The notes: generated by a model not told the origin, from the letters alone. Shown: positions 24,077 to 38,812, counted from the stretch's first letter. The stretch: 64,000 bases of DNA from Clusia tigrina (GCA_920105625.2 OV050033.1:13288001-13352000); one strand, 5' to 3'. Numbers and translations are program-made.

Positions 24077-25805
24077 CGGTAGAAAGTGAAGACATCTTTC
24101 GGTCAACGCCGATTAATTTACTTGGGAAAGGCACAAACCTAATTGGATTTGGAAGATAGCGAAACAGCTTGGAAGCTAATGGTAACCAGGATACAAAGTT
24201 TGACAAGGTTTTCTTTAGTGCAACAATTACACAAGCTTAAATTTTTGTTTGCTGAACAATGTTTATTCACAATTGAACTCAACCATTGACCTCAATGCAA
24301 CATTTTTTATTTCCTACCTACAAAATGAATTAGCGTAAAAAGGACGGAAATATAATTGAGTCAACTACGACTTAAAGATTTAAATCATATCAGTGTTATA
24401 TGAAAGAAAGAGACAACTTCATTGTTGCCTTATAGGATTCCCAAGAGCGGGACAGCAACAGCAGAGCATCTCAAACATTCTGTACTCGTATTTTCGTGTC
24501 CCTCCAGGAATGCTGATATGGCTTTGCCCCCAAAATACCCACACTTCAGTTTCAGCAATTGATAACACAAGGAAAACCAGTTATCCTTGCAGTTCCCTGG
24601 TTGCAACACTAAGCCAAAGCTACTGAACCAAAAGTCTCATGATACAATTATGAACTTTCCCCAAACATTTCGTCGCCAGAGAGTCATTTGAAATCTTTTA
24701 AAAGGGCGAGTCAAAAATCACTCTTGCGCCCCTCATGTCTCCATAGAGACCAATCTCTTACCCTATATATCGAATTTACCCCTCATGTCCGGCAACTGCA
24801 CCACAAAATCAAAAATTCATATACCGCTACAACCGAAGCCCACACTCTCCCCCACTCAGCCGTAGTAAATAATGTAATTTATGAATTACAATTAAAAAGG
24901 AAAAATTAGCCACATGAATCCATGCAGCAGTATCAGCATCAGCAGCAGTGGCAGAAGCAGAGGGAGTCAATCCACTCGCACAGTTTATACGCTACACAAG
25001 AGGGGGACGAGACATGTATTGGCCATGGTTTATTTCGCTGCTGGGTTTTTGTGCTTTGGTCATCATTTCTGCAGCTGGTGTAATAAAACTCCCCATTTAG
25101 TCATTTGGCAATTATCCCGATAAATTAGCAGCAGGACAATGGCACTAAAATCAAATAAATGAGCAGCAGAGTGGTTGAGCGGCCGGCGCAGTGGACGCCC
25201 AAGCTCAAACACACACATACACATACACACAAGGATTACCACCGCACTCATGTTCGCCTCGGACGGGGTAAGAAGATAATTTTGGCATTTATAAAAATGA
25301 GAATATCTGCTCTGCTCTAATGTGGTGGGGGTGGCAGTGGCAGTGACTGGGCAGAGGTGAGTCGAGGGTGAGGAAGTGAATACAACATAATTTTTGAGTG
25401 AGTGCCGCTGCCGTTGAATTTGAAGTAGTCGGTGGTGTGGGCGAGTGAGTCGAAGAAAAAGTTTTCAAAGCGTTAAATAAGTGCACATGCGACCGCATGA
25501 CCACAGGACTCTGCGACAGCAGTGCGGGACTCCTTAACTAATGCGTAGGCTGTGCCTCTCCGCGTCGCGTCGCGGTGCATTGGAATAAATTTGGCAAAGT
25601 GGTTTCGCTGGCAATAATTGTGAAAAGCGCGAAACTGGAACTGCGCGGATTTGCAAGCGACTGCGTGCTTGATTGTGTACAAATGACCATGCCTAGTCTG
25701 CGACGAGCAGATAGGTTACGGTTTAGAAACTCTGTCGTTGTTGTTGCTGATTTTGTTGTTGTGTTGTGGCTCTGTGTGCGCGGTTTGACCAAACTGACAG
25801 AGCCA

Positions 25806-25840
25806 TATAAAGCAGAGTTGAGTTCAGTTGAGTACAGAAG
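25806..25840 (+). promoter_or_regulatory. TATA-initiator-like core promoter, no gene identified
   Basis: TATAAA at 25806-25811 is followed by GTTCAGTTGAG (initiator-like TCAGTT at 25824) and by TACAGAAG with its A at 25836, which is 30 nt from the TATA start, the standard fly spacing. Downstream DNA to about 26.0 kb has no convincing coding exon, so this may start a noncoding leader exon or be coincidental. Confidence 0.22.
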
Positions 25841-26387
25841 AGTTCGTCAAGGCACGGCTCGGTATGGCACGGTACACAAAGCAAAGTTGATCGATGGTCC
25901 ACTGGAGTCAGGGGGTGTGGGAGCAGCGTTAGGAGTGGGTACCAGTGCCGCAGCAGACGCGATATTTATGCAATTTCGCGCACAATGACTAAAATTCTAG
26001 AGACCCAACGATTTTTCTTTGTTGCCACGGCTAGCTTGGTTAGGCCACGGAGGGCGCTGAGGTGGGTGGGCCGCATGTAGCCCGAATGTGTGCAATAAAA
26101 TTGCCAAATTGCAGCAAAGGCTTTTCAGCGCTTGTGTGCGTTTGTTTTTTGTTTGCTAGTACCGCTCTTTATGTGTATATGTGTGTGTTTGCTTGTGTGT
26201 GTTTTAAAGTCCACCACTAAATACAAACGAAAGCACTCAAGCAGAAGCTTCAACAGCGATTGCAACAACAACAAAAGCGACTGGAATAAAAGCACAAATA
26301 TTGCAACGAAAACTGTTGCCGCCGTATTTGCGGAAATTCGCACAAAATCGGCCTTTTTACCTCTACAAACACCCCACCTTCCCCCAC

Positions 26388-26413
26388 CACACACACACAC
26401 ACACACACACACA
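26388..26413. repeat. (AC)n microsatellite
   Basis: An uninterrupted AC dinucleotide run of about 26 bases. Confidence 0.9.
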
Positions 26414-28269
26414 GAGGCAAAAAGCGCTTCGGCCAAACTCAATTCAAATGGAATTTAGGATTTTGATTTTGATTGCGAATTGGTATAGATTGTGGTATTT
26501 TTGAAGTAAGTCCTGTGCCCATCCGCACACACGCACACCCACACACTCTCGCACACAAAGCCGCATTCGTGTGCTTTTCGTCCTATCCACTTCCATTGCT
26601 GGACTACGCTTGGCTTGGACGTTGATGCTCGCTCGTATATGAGCGTGATGCGTATGCGTTTTGTGCGATTGATTGATTGGGTTTGGGTGCACATTTTTTC
26701 AACTGCGGTCTCTGCTGCAACTCTGTGTATATGGCTATGTGTGTGGGTGCAATTGTGTCCCTGGGACACGCTCGACGATTGGGTTTGTTTCGTTTAATTC
26801 GGTACCAATTTGATTTTGTTAACCTGAAAAGCTGATTTTCGCAGATAGACGTTACGGGTTTGTGACGGTTTTGTTGGTCGCTCCCTACTCCTTGGACAGC
26901 TTCTTTTTTGAAGAGTTAATAGTATCAGAAGTGTCTTTGAAAAATTTCAAAATATTTGGAAACTTAAAAATTGTTCTTTAATTTTATTTATATTTTCTTC
27001 AGCTCGAATTTGGTATGATTAGTTTTCAGCTTGAAGTCTACAGAAAATTTTTGAAACGAAGTCGAATCTGTTAGAAATATGTATCTTTTAATCTTTCTAT
27101 GCATGAGAAATATGCAGTAAATACATTCATAAGATTTTTTGTTGCTTAAGGATGTAATGAATTCTTTTTATTTGGGAAAAGATAATGTATTCACATCACT
27201 CCCCAAAACATATTTTGCTAGGAACGAGTCGTTCGTTGCCTAGAAAAGTTTCAACTTATATGAGCAGAAAATATTTACATTGCTTAATTTAATTGGGTGG
27301 CATGTTGGAAAGCAGGGTATGATAAAGTGTTATTTCCCAACTGCCGCGATTTATCGTTGGAAGAGCACTAATTGGAATATGAGCTCGTTGGCTGCTCGTA
27401 ATAAATTGCAATATATAATATCACAGAAAACTACTGCTTACTTACTAGGATACCAAATGTTCATCCGGTGTAGTTACCATAAATTTGAAGTTTCGATTAT
27501 TTTATAATTTAATAATTAATATGGCAATTTAGGTATAAGGAATAAAGTCCTTGGATGTGTTTAATCACAGTTGACTTTCATGCTAAGCTCCATGAAACTG
27601 TATTACATCTGTCTGAAGTTGAGTCACTTTTCATCATGTAAAATAATAATAATAATAATGTAAATAATACTGACAGATTATTATTCAGAATATCATTGAA
27701 AAGCTTCACGGTTCATAAATTTCATATTATATTGTTATTTAAACATTTGTTTCGTACACAGGTAATTATATTCATTCGCAACTAATTCAGTGGTGCTAAA
27801 AATGTCGGGAAAATATGTAGTTCGCGGTGTTTCCCAAATGTTTTATTGACAAGGGAATAATAACGTAAGAGGTTCTTTATCAGTGATGTTCTCCATTATG
27901 AGGAGATTCGTAATTCCTCACATGTGCTCATGAACTCTCACATAATATGGCATTAGAATGGGTGAGAAGCGAACGGTTGATGATGGTCACATGTGAGTGA
28001 ATTTGAAAATATATTTAGTAGACTGGTTTTCTGAGTTTTGTCTAAATAGTCTCTTGTGGAGCTAACAGAAGGAACCAAACTTTTTTCTTAGCTTGCCAGG
28101 AACTAAACAAACTCTTCTGTTCATTGCTGCGCACTCGTTTGTGCAGTTCGTTTGAATTAAAGCAGTGCTTACAGCAGTAATAACAGGCGGAAATGAAGGA
28201 GCCTAAAAGTATGCAATACTTTATATGCTTTGGCAAACTCGAAAACTTTCAAATGTTTTTTCATTTCAA

Positions 28270-28298
28270 CAACAGTCGAAAAATTATAATAATATTAT

Positions 28299-28347
<49 letters not shown>

Positions 28348-28800
28348 TGAAAAATAATATTACAATAATTTATTAAATTAAATAAATAATAAAAAATAAA
28401 TAAATAATATTACAATAAATTTATAAATTAAATAAATAATAAAAAATAAATAATTAATAAATAATCAATAAATAAAAAAATTTAAAATAAATATATAATA
28501 ATAAAAAAATGACAATATAACATAATTATTTAATATAAAAATTTATAAATAAATATAAAATTAATATTAATAAAAATTAAAATATAAATTTTTGATGAAT
28601 TTTTTTAACAAATAAATAAAAAATAAAAAATCAGTAAGTTTTAAATAAAATTATAGAGTAATTTTAAACAAAATTACCAGGTTTTGATGAACTTTTCCTA
28701 ATAAAAAAGTAATAAATAAAATATACCAGTAATTTTTAAATAAAATTATATAGTTTTAATGAACATTTTCAAAATAATTAAAAGATAAAAATAATGTTTG
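28270..28800. repeat. Extremely AT-rich block with (AAT)n core
   Basis: A pure AAT run occupies about 28303-28343. It is followed by about 450 bp of nearly G/C-free DNA built from TAAATAAATAA-type words, including a near-duplicate pair (ATATTACAATAAT...AAATTAAATAAATAATAAAA) at about 28358-28395 and 28406-28443. Confidence 0.8.
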
Positions 28801-31800
28801 AATAAAATTATACAAATGGAATGGAACCCTTAAATATACCTGCAGCAGCCTGAGCCGAGGTACTTTTAGAAGCAGCAAGCACATCAACAGCAGCTACAAC
28901 AGCGGCCGGAGCATAAATGTCATCTCCTTTCATAGAAAATTGAATTTTCCACTTAAGGTTGCCACAATTGATTCAAGGTTCCAATTGGGTGGTTGCGTTA
29001 TTTACACCACCCCGCCCCCGTCTGAGCCCAACGAAGGAAGATGCATACAAATAAAAATCACTTCAACTCCCTAAATGCCAGCCACGACCAAGCCGCATTT
29101 GTATCACTTACACTGATGTTTTTTTTTTTTTTGTATTCATTGCCCCGCTGGCAAAGAAAGCCAAATACGAGAATAGGTACAATAAAAAATAAAGGAGAGT
29201 GGTGTGTGTGAGTGGGAGAGAGGGGCGGGAGGTAGGAAGGAAAACGCTAGATTCAATTTTCCACAGATTCAATTTGATACTTTTCTTAATACTTTATGCA
29301 AAATTATTGCCAAACATATTGAAAGACGCAGCGAGTAAAAATAAAATATATAAAAAGGAAAAAGTCAACGAATTGGAAAACTCACTAGGATATTGGATGC
29401 GAGACGAGTCATGAGCATGCCACTCACTGGCAAGCGGCATACAAAAAGTTTTCACCAACAGGCGCAGCAGCAGCGCACTTTCCGTGACACACTCGTTCCG
29501 GCTTGAAGTATTATGCGTGAATATGTAAATTCGCAAACAAATCACTTGCGCGCGAAATACCCTTAGGGGAATCCTTTCGTTATCCTTTAGCGATTTTTCA
29601 AATAAACACGCACATTTTTTTCCACTTTCCTTTTTTTTTGTTTGCTCAAAAATCCCTAAAGAAATGTCGCCAGTGTGTTTGCTGTGCGTGGGTGGAGTGG
29701 GGTTTGATAAAGTTGACAAGCAAAGTGGCTCAAGTCATAAAAAAGTATCAGTTTTCTTCAAAGTTTCGCTGCTGTTGTTGTCCCCAATTGAAAACTGTCA
29801 CACATTTAATTTGATTGTCATCATTTTAATGACGTCGATGATATGCGAGTACGTAGCCAAGCATGTGTAGCGCAGAGTGCGCCCGCAGGATATACAGCAA
29901 CATGTGACACTGTTTGAGAAGTTAATGTGTATGTCCTGGGGGCATACAGCGTGACTTTAGCATACCTTATTGTACATTTGCATATCATGTTTGACTGAAT
30001 AGTTCAGCAAATGCGTAAAGGAAAAGCGAAAGTATTTCCATAAATGCAGTTGGTCACAGTACATCGAAAAATGTGTTCTACTACCCAGCTTCGATCTTCA
30101 AAGATTAATTTTCAGGTAAATGTGCTGATAACCTGAACGACTTTTTAAGCTGACATGAATAAGTGGGTGGCACAATTCTTCCATAAGTTCAGAAGCAATG
30201 TGTGGTCAGTTGGAGAGCTTGTTGGAATACTAATGATTGCGCTTAGTGTTCTGGAATAATATTTATGTGCTCTGAGTGTGATTTTGCTACTTTTCCTAAC
30301 TAATTTGACTTAGAAAGCGCTAAGAGATTTCGTATTCTAAATATAAAAAAAGTAGTCCAATAACTCAATGCTACTTGTTCTTTCTACTGTTCCAGTTTAG
30401 TCTTTCTGAGTCATCTTTGGCCACCAGGGAAGGGAGGAAAATTAGTAAAAATCCAACGTCCATATGTCTGTTACATACTTGGCTGGGGACCTAGTAGGCA
30501 GCGCTACTTTCAAATTCTCTTTGATTGAGTCACAAGCAGCAAAAGTGGTTCCTTTTACTAGAGGTAGGCAAACTCGGGCCATTATCGAACCAAACTTACA
30601 ACAACTTACAATAATCGAGTTTTCTCAAAAACTCTTTAGATCACCGTGGACTGCCCATAAAATGTTTAAGCATCCATCAACCGAAATATTCGCAGAGTAA
30701 CACATCAACATTGGAGCTGTAGAAGTATCTGTGGCGGTATCCTCTAGAATAATGCTCTGGTTCCCTATCAGACTCCCATTAATTTATGGTATTGTGATGA
30801 GGTGCACTGCATTCCATGAGAGCGCACATAAAAATCTGCTGCCAAGTCTCCAAAGGTCCCTCTTATTACTTATTATGTATTACCGGAACAATTGGGACTA
30901 CGGGACATTATTCATATTATTGGTAAACAAAACTGTGACATGTATTCTGAATATGTTGAAGTCTGTCCTGGAATGGATCCCTACTTTGGGCTTAACACTT
31001 TCTTGATAAGTTGAATTTCTGACCAGAGACAATGGAATACATTTTCCTGAACAATTTTGAAGAAATAGGTACATTTTTTCCATCCGAGCTCAATCCAATC
31101 AAATGGGAGATGGAGACGAAATTGTCTAATTCTCTAATGATTCCATTGGCTTGTATACCGATGACTCTCGGCTCACAGCCAAGAGTAGGAGAAGAGTTTA
31201 TTACGCAAAGTTCGGAGTTAAAATTTCCTGCGGATTGGCCAATTGTAGCAGACTTCTAAGACATAGGTCATGATGATCAGGAAAGGAAAAGCCTGGACCA
31301 ATAATAAATTTGCATGAGCAGCTAAGCAATCATAAAATCTTTAACATGATAACTGGACAAGATTATCGGTAAGATAATCAGAGAGAGGAGGGTCAGAGGG
31401 TCCGCCAGTTTTTAATCTTAGTATAAACAAATTCTGGGTATGAGGAGGGAGACCGTTTTGCATCTTCTTGGCGTGTGTCTGCATTCAATCTCCCAGCAAT
31501 TTACCTTTTCACTAATATTAGAAAGTTAATGGCATAGAGTCAGCAACTTCTTACAATTCCCGAAAGAACTCAAAATGATTTTAAGATCGAACCACAAGAT
31601 TAAGGATTTCTAGTGTTAGGTGGCTTCGTTTCTAATGTGTTTAATGCAACTTTCGGGTTACTTTTAAGCTAACACCTAAGCTAGTCAAAAGTGGTAGTGC
31701 ATATTAACTACCACGCCCACTATTTAATAAGTTAGTATACTTGACTTAAATACTCAGCACAAAATTTTTATATTTTCCATCTTCCTTCTAAGGAGCTTAT

Positions 31801-33837
31801 GGACCTTATCAGAGCCTTAATTCAAATTAAATATAACAGTTTTTTTATTGGGCCTCTAATAGTGCCCATTTTGTAACAATGGGTTTAATTCTACGCCATT
31901 CTATTCCAAGCATCCACTTTTAATGGTTTTAAATTTTATTTTCAAAATTAGCTCTTCCTGTGTAGAAATGGAATAATAAAATCATAAAATTAATGCGTTT
32001 TATAGAAAGTAAACACAATAAAATTATACACTCTATTGCACATGCCACAACTCACACTCACACATATAGTAATATATATCGTGTAACTCCCGGATCAGCC
32101 ACTTGGTAGCTTATATACCGAAATGCCTCTGTATATAATAAATTCCCGCAGATGAGTATGAAGAGCTGCTCAACTAATAAAAGTATGACATCATATTTTA
32201 GATTCACAAACACACACATATAGATATGGACACACACACTCATACACCACAACCATTCTAACGAACAACGGCAACATTGTTATAAAAGTTCAAATAAACA
32301 TCCCCAAATACCTCCACGCACCCTCTCCACACACAAACTCACCAACAGAAACAGAAGCAGAAACACACGCACACAAAACGCCAAAGCACGCTTGACCAAT
32401 ACAGCCGACCTCATACCATCCCGACACCCCTGATACCCCTGGCAGGAAAGCATGAAGAAAGCGCAGAAATAATACTTGTATACGAGTATTTATACTGCTA
32501 CACGTTCCGTTGTATCGACTCCATGAACGTGGCGAACGTGGTCGGAGTGGCGGCATGGCCGGCTGGCTGCGAAGTCCAGCGAGCGATATGAAAGACGTAT
32601 AAACATGCATGAATGTGCTCGCTGGGAAACGTGCGCTTCTGAGCCAGAAATAAAATAACGTAGCAATATCCTGGCGATTTTTCTTTTGGCCCTCTTCACC
32701 CTCCCCTCAAGCCGGACACTCCGCCATACGCCACACAAGCGAAAGGAGAGAAGTTATGAAGCTGCATATAAAAACCTGGAGAAATGGCAGAAAAATGAGA
32801 AACAGTGCGGCAAAAAAGAGGAAAATAAAAGAAAAAAGGAATAATAAAAAAAAAATTAAATTTATCGCTTGAAATAAAAGTAAAAAAAGGAGGAGCGGCA
32901 AAACAGCACAACAACAACAACACTGAAGGAAGCGAGAAAGAAAGTAAAAAATTGAATGAAATATTTTTATAACCAACGTAGGATATTTTTCTATACATAC
33001 GCCCAGAGAAGAGAAGAGAAGAGCACACTGCAAGGACAGCTAAAGTGGGAGTGAATTGGATACATGCGGGACCAGAACTTATCAAATATGAAGGAGAGAA
33101 AAAAATATCATAAAAAGAATGAAGCAGTCGAACTCCGGTTCGGAGTCGAGTCACCTTAGCTGAAAAAGGTAACAATTTTTATGCTTGTGGCGAGGATGGT
33201 TGGTTAGCTGTGTGGGCAGTGGACAGTGGGCGGTTGGGTATTATTATGGTTGGACATAAAGTACATTGTGGCCTTTTTTATGAAGACACACGTGCGGAAA
33301 AAAAGCAAAAACAAAAACAACGAACGAAAAATTGAATAGCAGCAAGGAAAAATAAAAACTCAGCGGAAAGTTCATTTTTTTTATATCTGTAATTTCAATC
33401 GACCAATAATACTGCGTTATTGAAAGAAAGCAGAGCACAATTTTGATGAGGGTGCAGTGCGCTTTGATAGAGGTCGAGCACGTTACTCCGCATACGGGCA
33501 GGTGGTGTTGATAGCCGGCCACAGCAACCGAAATTGCCCGGAGGCAGACAATATGAATGACTGCTTGGATGAGCACAAGGTACGTTCTCCGACTGCCGCC
33601 TTTGAGGTAAGCATCGATAAGAATTTCATATTGAAAATTCCAGCGTTCTTGAATTATTTTGTGCTGATGTGGCTGTATGTGAGTCAGACCACCCTCGCAT
33701 ACCTGCATGACCCACTACAAACTGCACGACGACGCAGAAAAGTTGTCGACGACAACGAAGATGGCTGGGTTTACTAATACAACTAACGGTCACACTATTG
33801 CCTTCACTCTGCACCACCATCACCACCTACCATCAGA

Positions 33838-33880
33838 AGCACCATCCGCAGCACCATCAGCAGCACCATCAGCAGCACCA
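33838..33880. repeat. 12-bp minisatellite (GCAGCACCATCA)n
   Basis: About three and a half copies of the unit GCAGCACCATCA, the first slightly altered, follow a CACCATCACCACC stretch. Frames through it give Ala-Pro-Ser repeats on the plus strand; no gene context supports translation. Confidence 0.8.
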
Positions 33881-36802
33881 TATCTGCCACCACCTTCTCC
33901 ATAACTACACACCATAATCACAACAGTCCTGTCCGCCAGGTGAATCAGGTCACCGCAGCAGTCAGCTCGGTCGGACCGTGCAGCCAGTCCATTCATACAA
34001 TAGGCGACCAATGGCATTTTAACGGACTTGTGTCTCCAGCAGTCAAGTCGATGGTTATTGGTTCGCGTCGAAGTAATATAATAAAAAATGAAAAATAAAA
34101 TTGACACACAAAGAGATGAAAGAACACAAATAAAGAAAATAATCAAAAAAAGAATGAAAGGAAAAATGAAAAGCAAACTAAAACATTTTCAACTTTGTTG
34201 CAACGCGAAAAAATTTTATTGTTTGCGGCATGGCATGTGGCAAGAGAAGGAGTAGGGGAACGGTGGTAGACAGAGAGCATATTGTTGGCTGTGTGCGTTA
34301 CATTGTCATAATGCTTAGCATACCGGGGCGTTCTCCTGACCAGCTCAGCCACCTGCTTTGATGTTCGTCGATCCACTTATCAAACTACTGTGGTGCACAC
34401 CTTTGCGTAGGGCGTGGTTGGGGTAATGCTTTCAGGATGTTAACACGAAAGCAATTTGAACTGGAATATGAAGTAACTGGGGCTGCAACTCTTTGACTGG
34501 ACAAAATCCTTGCGTTCAGCAAAAAAATTCTGACAAAATTACAATTTTTGTTAAGTTGTATTAAGAACTTTTTCAGTTGCTCTGAGTAAGGCCTCATAAA
34601 AACGAAGATTAACGACAACAAACAAAAGAAGACTTTTAATTTGTTCGCTTGATAATCGTGGTAAATTTTCGTACTAGCTTCTTGGCTGTACAATCATTAC
34701 TTTTACTTGTGATATGATATTATATATAAAAATGCTTATTATACTCGTAGGTCTTTGTCACCTCCTGATAACAATACTTCTTAATATTGTTCGCAAACTC
34801 AGACTTTTTGGATTCTTTACATGGCCGTAGGGCACCTGAAATTGTTGAAACACTGTAAGTTCCGACTGAGTTACGTACTTCCACACTGATGTTTGCTTTA
34901 GTATATATTAGTAAATGGACTATCCACAGTTTACTGGTCAATCCGAAGAAATCTGAATCTTCTCTGGTATATTATATCAACAACAATTAAGCCGCTAGTT
35001 CCTTCGAGACGTGATTAAGGATTTAAATTAGCGGTAAGAAACATAAAGTGTCTGAAATAAGAATATTGATCAATATAATCGAGTCGCCATCTTCAACTCG
35101 CTAAGAGTCGCTTATTTTGAAATTCCTATGAGAATACAACAACAAAAACATCGAATTCCGTACTTTTAACGAGTTTGGATTGGTTCGCTTCTACAGTTTA
35201 ACGACTGGGAACAGTGTTATGAAGTTCGTTTCTATATGGTTTGTGCCTCGAATAAGAACTTCTTACATATAAATATATCAAAATGCACAGTGCTGCCAAC
35301 ATTCTGACAAGTATTGTCTTAGAGATTTCGTGGGTTTTTTGCTAATAAATTTCTGCTTTGGGTGATATTGGAGCCAAAACAGAAATGAATATCGTGAAAA
35401 ATTATTTGATGTTTTTTTCAGTGTTCTTCCATCTAGTTTATTATATTATAATGAAATATCCTAAGATATGTGTGGGCATCCCTGCTATGCATTCGTTTGG
35501 ATGTGATATTTCCACAAAGTTAGTATAACATTTATGGTACTTGGTTCTCCATAGTGAGGGGAAATCTTCGAAGAGACACTGGAGTCACGCTCCCCGTGTT
35601 ATGTGAAATTTCTATTCTCTAATCATCATCTTTAACTTGATTCAAAAAATGGTCTCTGTTGCTACAAGAATAAAGTAGCTTCCCAAACCTTTTGTTTAAT
35701 ATATTGATAATAAGTCTTACCTCTGTGAGTAGCATCTTTTGATATGAAAGTAATTGCATCATATCTTCTGCAAGATCTGCTGTTGTACTTTATACTACAG
35801 CGTTTACTTATATACTAGTGAAGGTGAGAACTGTCGATGGTGTTTCCGCAATTATTTCTACGACTACTACAACAATCAGAAACTTTGGCTTGTCTTGAAT
35901 TGTACTTCTTGTTAATGCTCTGAGCTTCCTTATACATATACTTATAAGTAAATATATGCTTCCACATTTTATGTTCCTACCAGACTATTGTGCAACGCTA
36001 TATTTTCTAGGTTTAATTTTTAAGACTCTGTTATTTCTTTGATCGTTGCAATTAGGGATAGTGTAGTTCCGTTGTTTTCATTGTGGACATTTGAGGGTGT
36101 TCAATCAGTTTATAAGGGAGTTCAAGCTCTATTTCATATAAAATGTCAGGAGCTGTTTTGTTTTTTGAGATATTATTTTTTCAGGAATATAGATGGATAG
36201 TAGGGTTATTAGCAGTACAGAAATACCCAGAATATAAAGCTCCTATGTAGAGCTTTATCTTCATCTCCCTTCGTTATTTGGTAAGGATGTTTACAAGAGC
36301 TGAGGTGGATTTACAGACAGGCATGTCGAAGTCGGCTCTGGAAGTGATACACCTCAAAGGTATGTGCCTAAAAATTCCAAAATGAAATCAAGATCGCTTG
36401 ACAATTGGTACCTTTCTTCGCATGAAATTCGATCCCTAATTTGTATGGAAATGGGGCGTTACTTCATTGTTCGGGCCATTAATCCATTTCCATCGCTTAT
36501 AAATTACCCAGTGATTTAATCTTTCAAATAGTTTGCAACTAAAATTAACTCAGATTTTTATTACCTCAATGGTTAATCACATTCTTCTGCCTTTTCCGCC
36601 CCTTCTCCATATATATACAATATATATGCTTACCATTAAAATTATATGATTTAGCGGGACCATTAATTGCGTTGCTTAGTAAAGTTTTTACGCATTTTAA
36701 CATCACTTTATGGCCCCCACACACAGCCATTCCCATAAGAATCCACAACACAACTTGACTATTTCCCACAGTGGTGTTGACCAAAGCGCACACCCACGCA
36801 TG

Positions 36803-36827
36803 ACACACACACACACACACACACACC
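36803..36827. repeat. (AC)n microsatellite
   Basis: A pure AC run, preceded by related CACCCACGCA sequence. Confidence 0.9.
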
Positions 36828-38812
36828 CAAGTATAGAGCGAGTCCTGGTCGTATACGTTTTAATGTGTTATTATTTTTCATCCACAACAAATCGATGTGT
36901 GTGCATCAAACTCCAACTCACACATACATAAGGAATATACTCGTATGAAACATATAAGGGAAACATCCCCACTACCCACTTGTTCACCCAGCCACACTCA
37001 AACGCATGGACTCACATAAACGGCCACACTACGGCTAACATAAATTGAATTTCATAAAGGATACTTTTATATCCATTAAATACAAAACGCAGATATTGTA
37101 TTTTTTTCTGCTGCTGCCTGTGTGTGTTATCTTAATGTGCTTAGCAGCGGTGGAAGGGGGGCGTGCGGTGGCGAGCGAGAGTTGGGCAGTAGTTGGGCAG
37201 AAGTTGGTCAGGTTTGGTCGAGCACGTTGGCCACGGTGGGGGCGTTAGGTAGAATCATCTTTATTGTTATTGTTTTGTCCTTTTTATGATGAGTACATTT
37301 GTGTTTATAGCTGGAAATGTGTGAGTGAGTGTGTGTGCGAGTGACTGTATATGTGGATGGGTGTCGATGGAGGTATGCGTGTGTGTGTGTGTGTGGGGAA
37401 AACGTAAGAAAAATATGTGAGTATGGAAAAAGCAGGAAAAACTGAAACAATAACACACACTTGCCCGCTCGGACATTCGTACCGTTATAATTGGGTGGCG
37501 GTGGCCGTGGTAGTGGTAGTCGCACTAATGCAGCGTGTTTGGGTGTCGGTGGTGATTTCACCCTCTTCACGTGCCGTTGTTTGTATAAGCGTCTGTGCTG
37601 GCGTTGTCGTTTTCCCGAGGGGTTGCTCTGTGCTTGCCACATGAAGCAAACGCCTGCCTGCCTGCCTGCCTGGCGTGGCTGCCTGTTCTGCGCCGCTTTG
37701 CTTGCTTCTTCCCTGCCTGAGCTGTTCTGCTCCGTCTCAGGTTTGATTTCCGTTATCTGTGTTTGTGTGTGTGCGCGTATGGCTGAGCGTTTTTCTGTTC
37801 TGTTCTGTCTGTCGTTGCGGTTGCGGTTCTATGTAATATGAAATTATCAAACAATGTCAGGCTGCGCGCCTCATTCTCCTCACCCACTGGTATACAGAAA
37901 TTTTGGTATATGAAATTTTATGGATTATGATATTCGGTCATACTCGCACATAACTTTATGCAATTCGAAGGCGTGGTTTGTTGTTGTCAGCGTAGGTTGT
38001 TTATGGTTGGCTCATATTTCGCTTTGCGTTGCTGACATTTGCGGTTGGGGGTAATAATTTTCCACATCCGGCGCGTTATAAAAATTGAGCAGAATTATGA
38101 AATCCTTGCGGTGGTGCAAACAAAATGGCGGAGTTATGAGTGTACACGCATACTCGTTTGTGTTATGAGCCAATTGGTTTACTTATTTCATTCGTCGCTC
38201 GTATATAGAAAGGGTGCTTGTGACACATAACACCAAATTTCAAGGCTTCTTCTATGTACCCACTCTCTAGGAAGTTCGCCAATAGACACCCAGGCCCAGC
38301 AAACGAAAGACAAACAAAAAATCCACCAAGACAGATGTCCAATTTTGGTCAGTTTGAAATAAATTATAGACGATAGCACATAACCCTGAGCATATGTATG
38401 CAGCAGAAGCAGCAGACACCTGATAGAATTGAAAAATAAGCTCAGCCGGCCGAAAGGACTTTTAAAAAATGCCGTACCCACAATGAGCAAACTCAAGATA
38501 TATCTACAAAAAAAAAGGAAGAGGATAAAATTAAATGCAAAAAGAAGCAGATAAAACCACAGAGCTATAACACCTCGCAACGGAAATGGAAAGGATAAAA
38601 TTAATTTTTTTCACAAACTCGAACTCACTTCCTGCCAACGCCATCGCCATCGCCAGCGCCAACCGAGTGAGCCCAGTAAACACGTTTAGTTCGTGGCTAT
38701 TTCTGCAATAAAAATGTGAAAGAATTACAAAGGGAAAACTAGGAAGAAAAAAGGAAAATAGTGGAAATATAATATAAAAAGTAAGCAAAGGAATATAGAA
38801 AAACTTACCACC

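Larger units (their letters stand above)
24080..33400. other. Gene-poor DNA after COG8; simple repeats only
   Basis: No coding region could be supported. The most gene-like patch is 25.5-26.0 kb, where a GC-richer segment contains a TATAAA box. Frames through 26.1-26.8 kb are products of AC/TG-rich DNA. Three consecutive short frames at 30464-31259 show no shared family and no splice logic. The rest is AT-rich with microsatellites. Confidence 0.3.

Noticed and set aside
25575..25988. 137-codon plus-strand frame
   Set aside because: It begins with GTG rather than ATG and runs through the TATA-initiator patch; no domain or conservation argument favours it.
30464..31259. Three successive short plus-strand frames that might be a decayed gene
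   Set aside because: They do not join into one readable protein by a plausible frameshift or intron, and no transposon or host motif is recognisable.
37208..37644. Thr-rich minus-strand exon
   Set aside because: One frame reads Thr-rich for about 50 codons but ends in a stop with no clear donor, and the other frames are equally open; TG/AC and CCTG repeats explain the openness.
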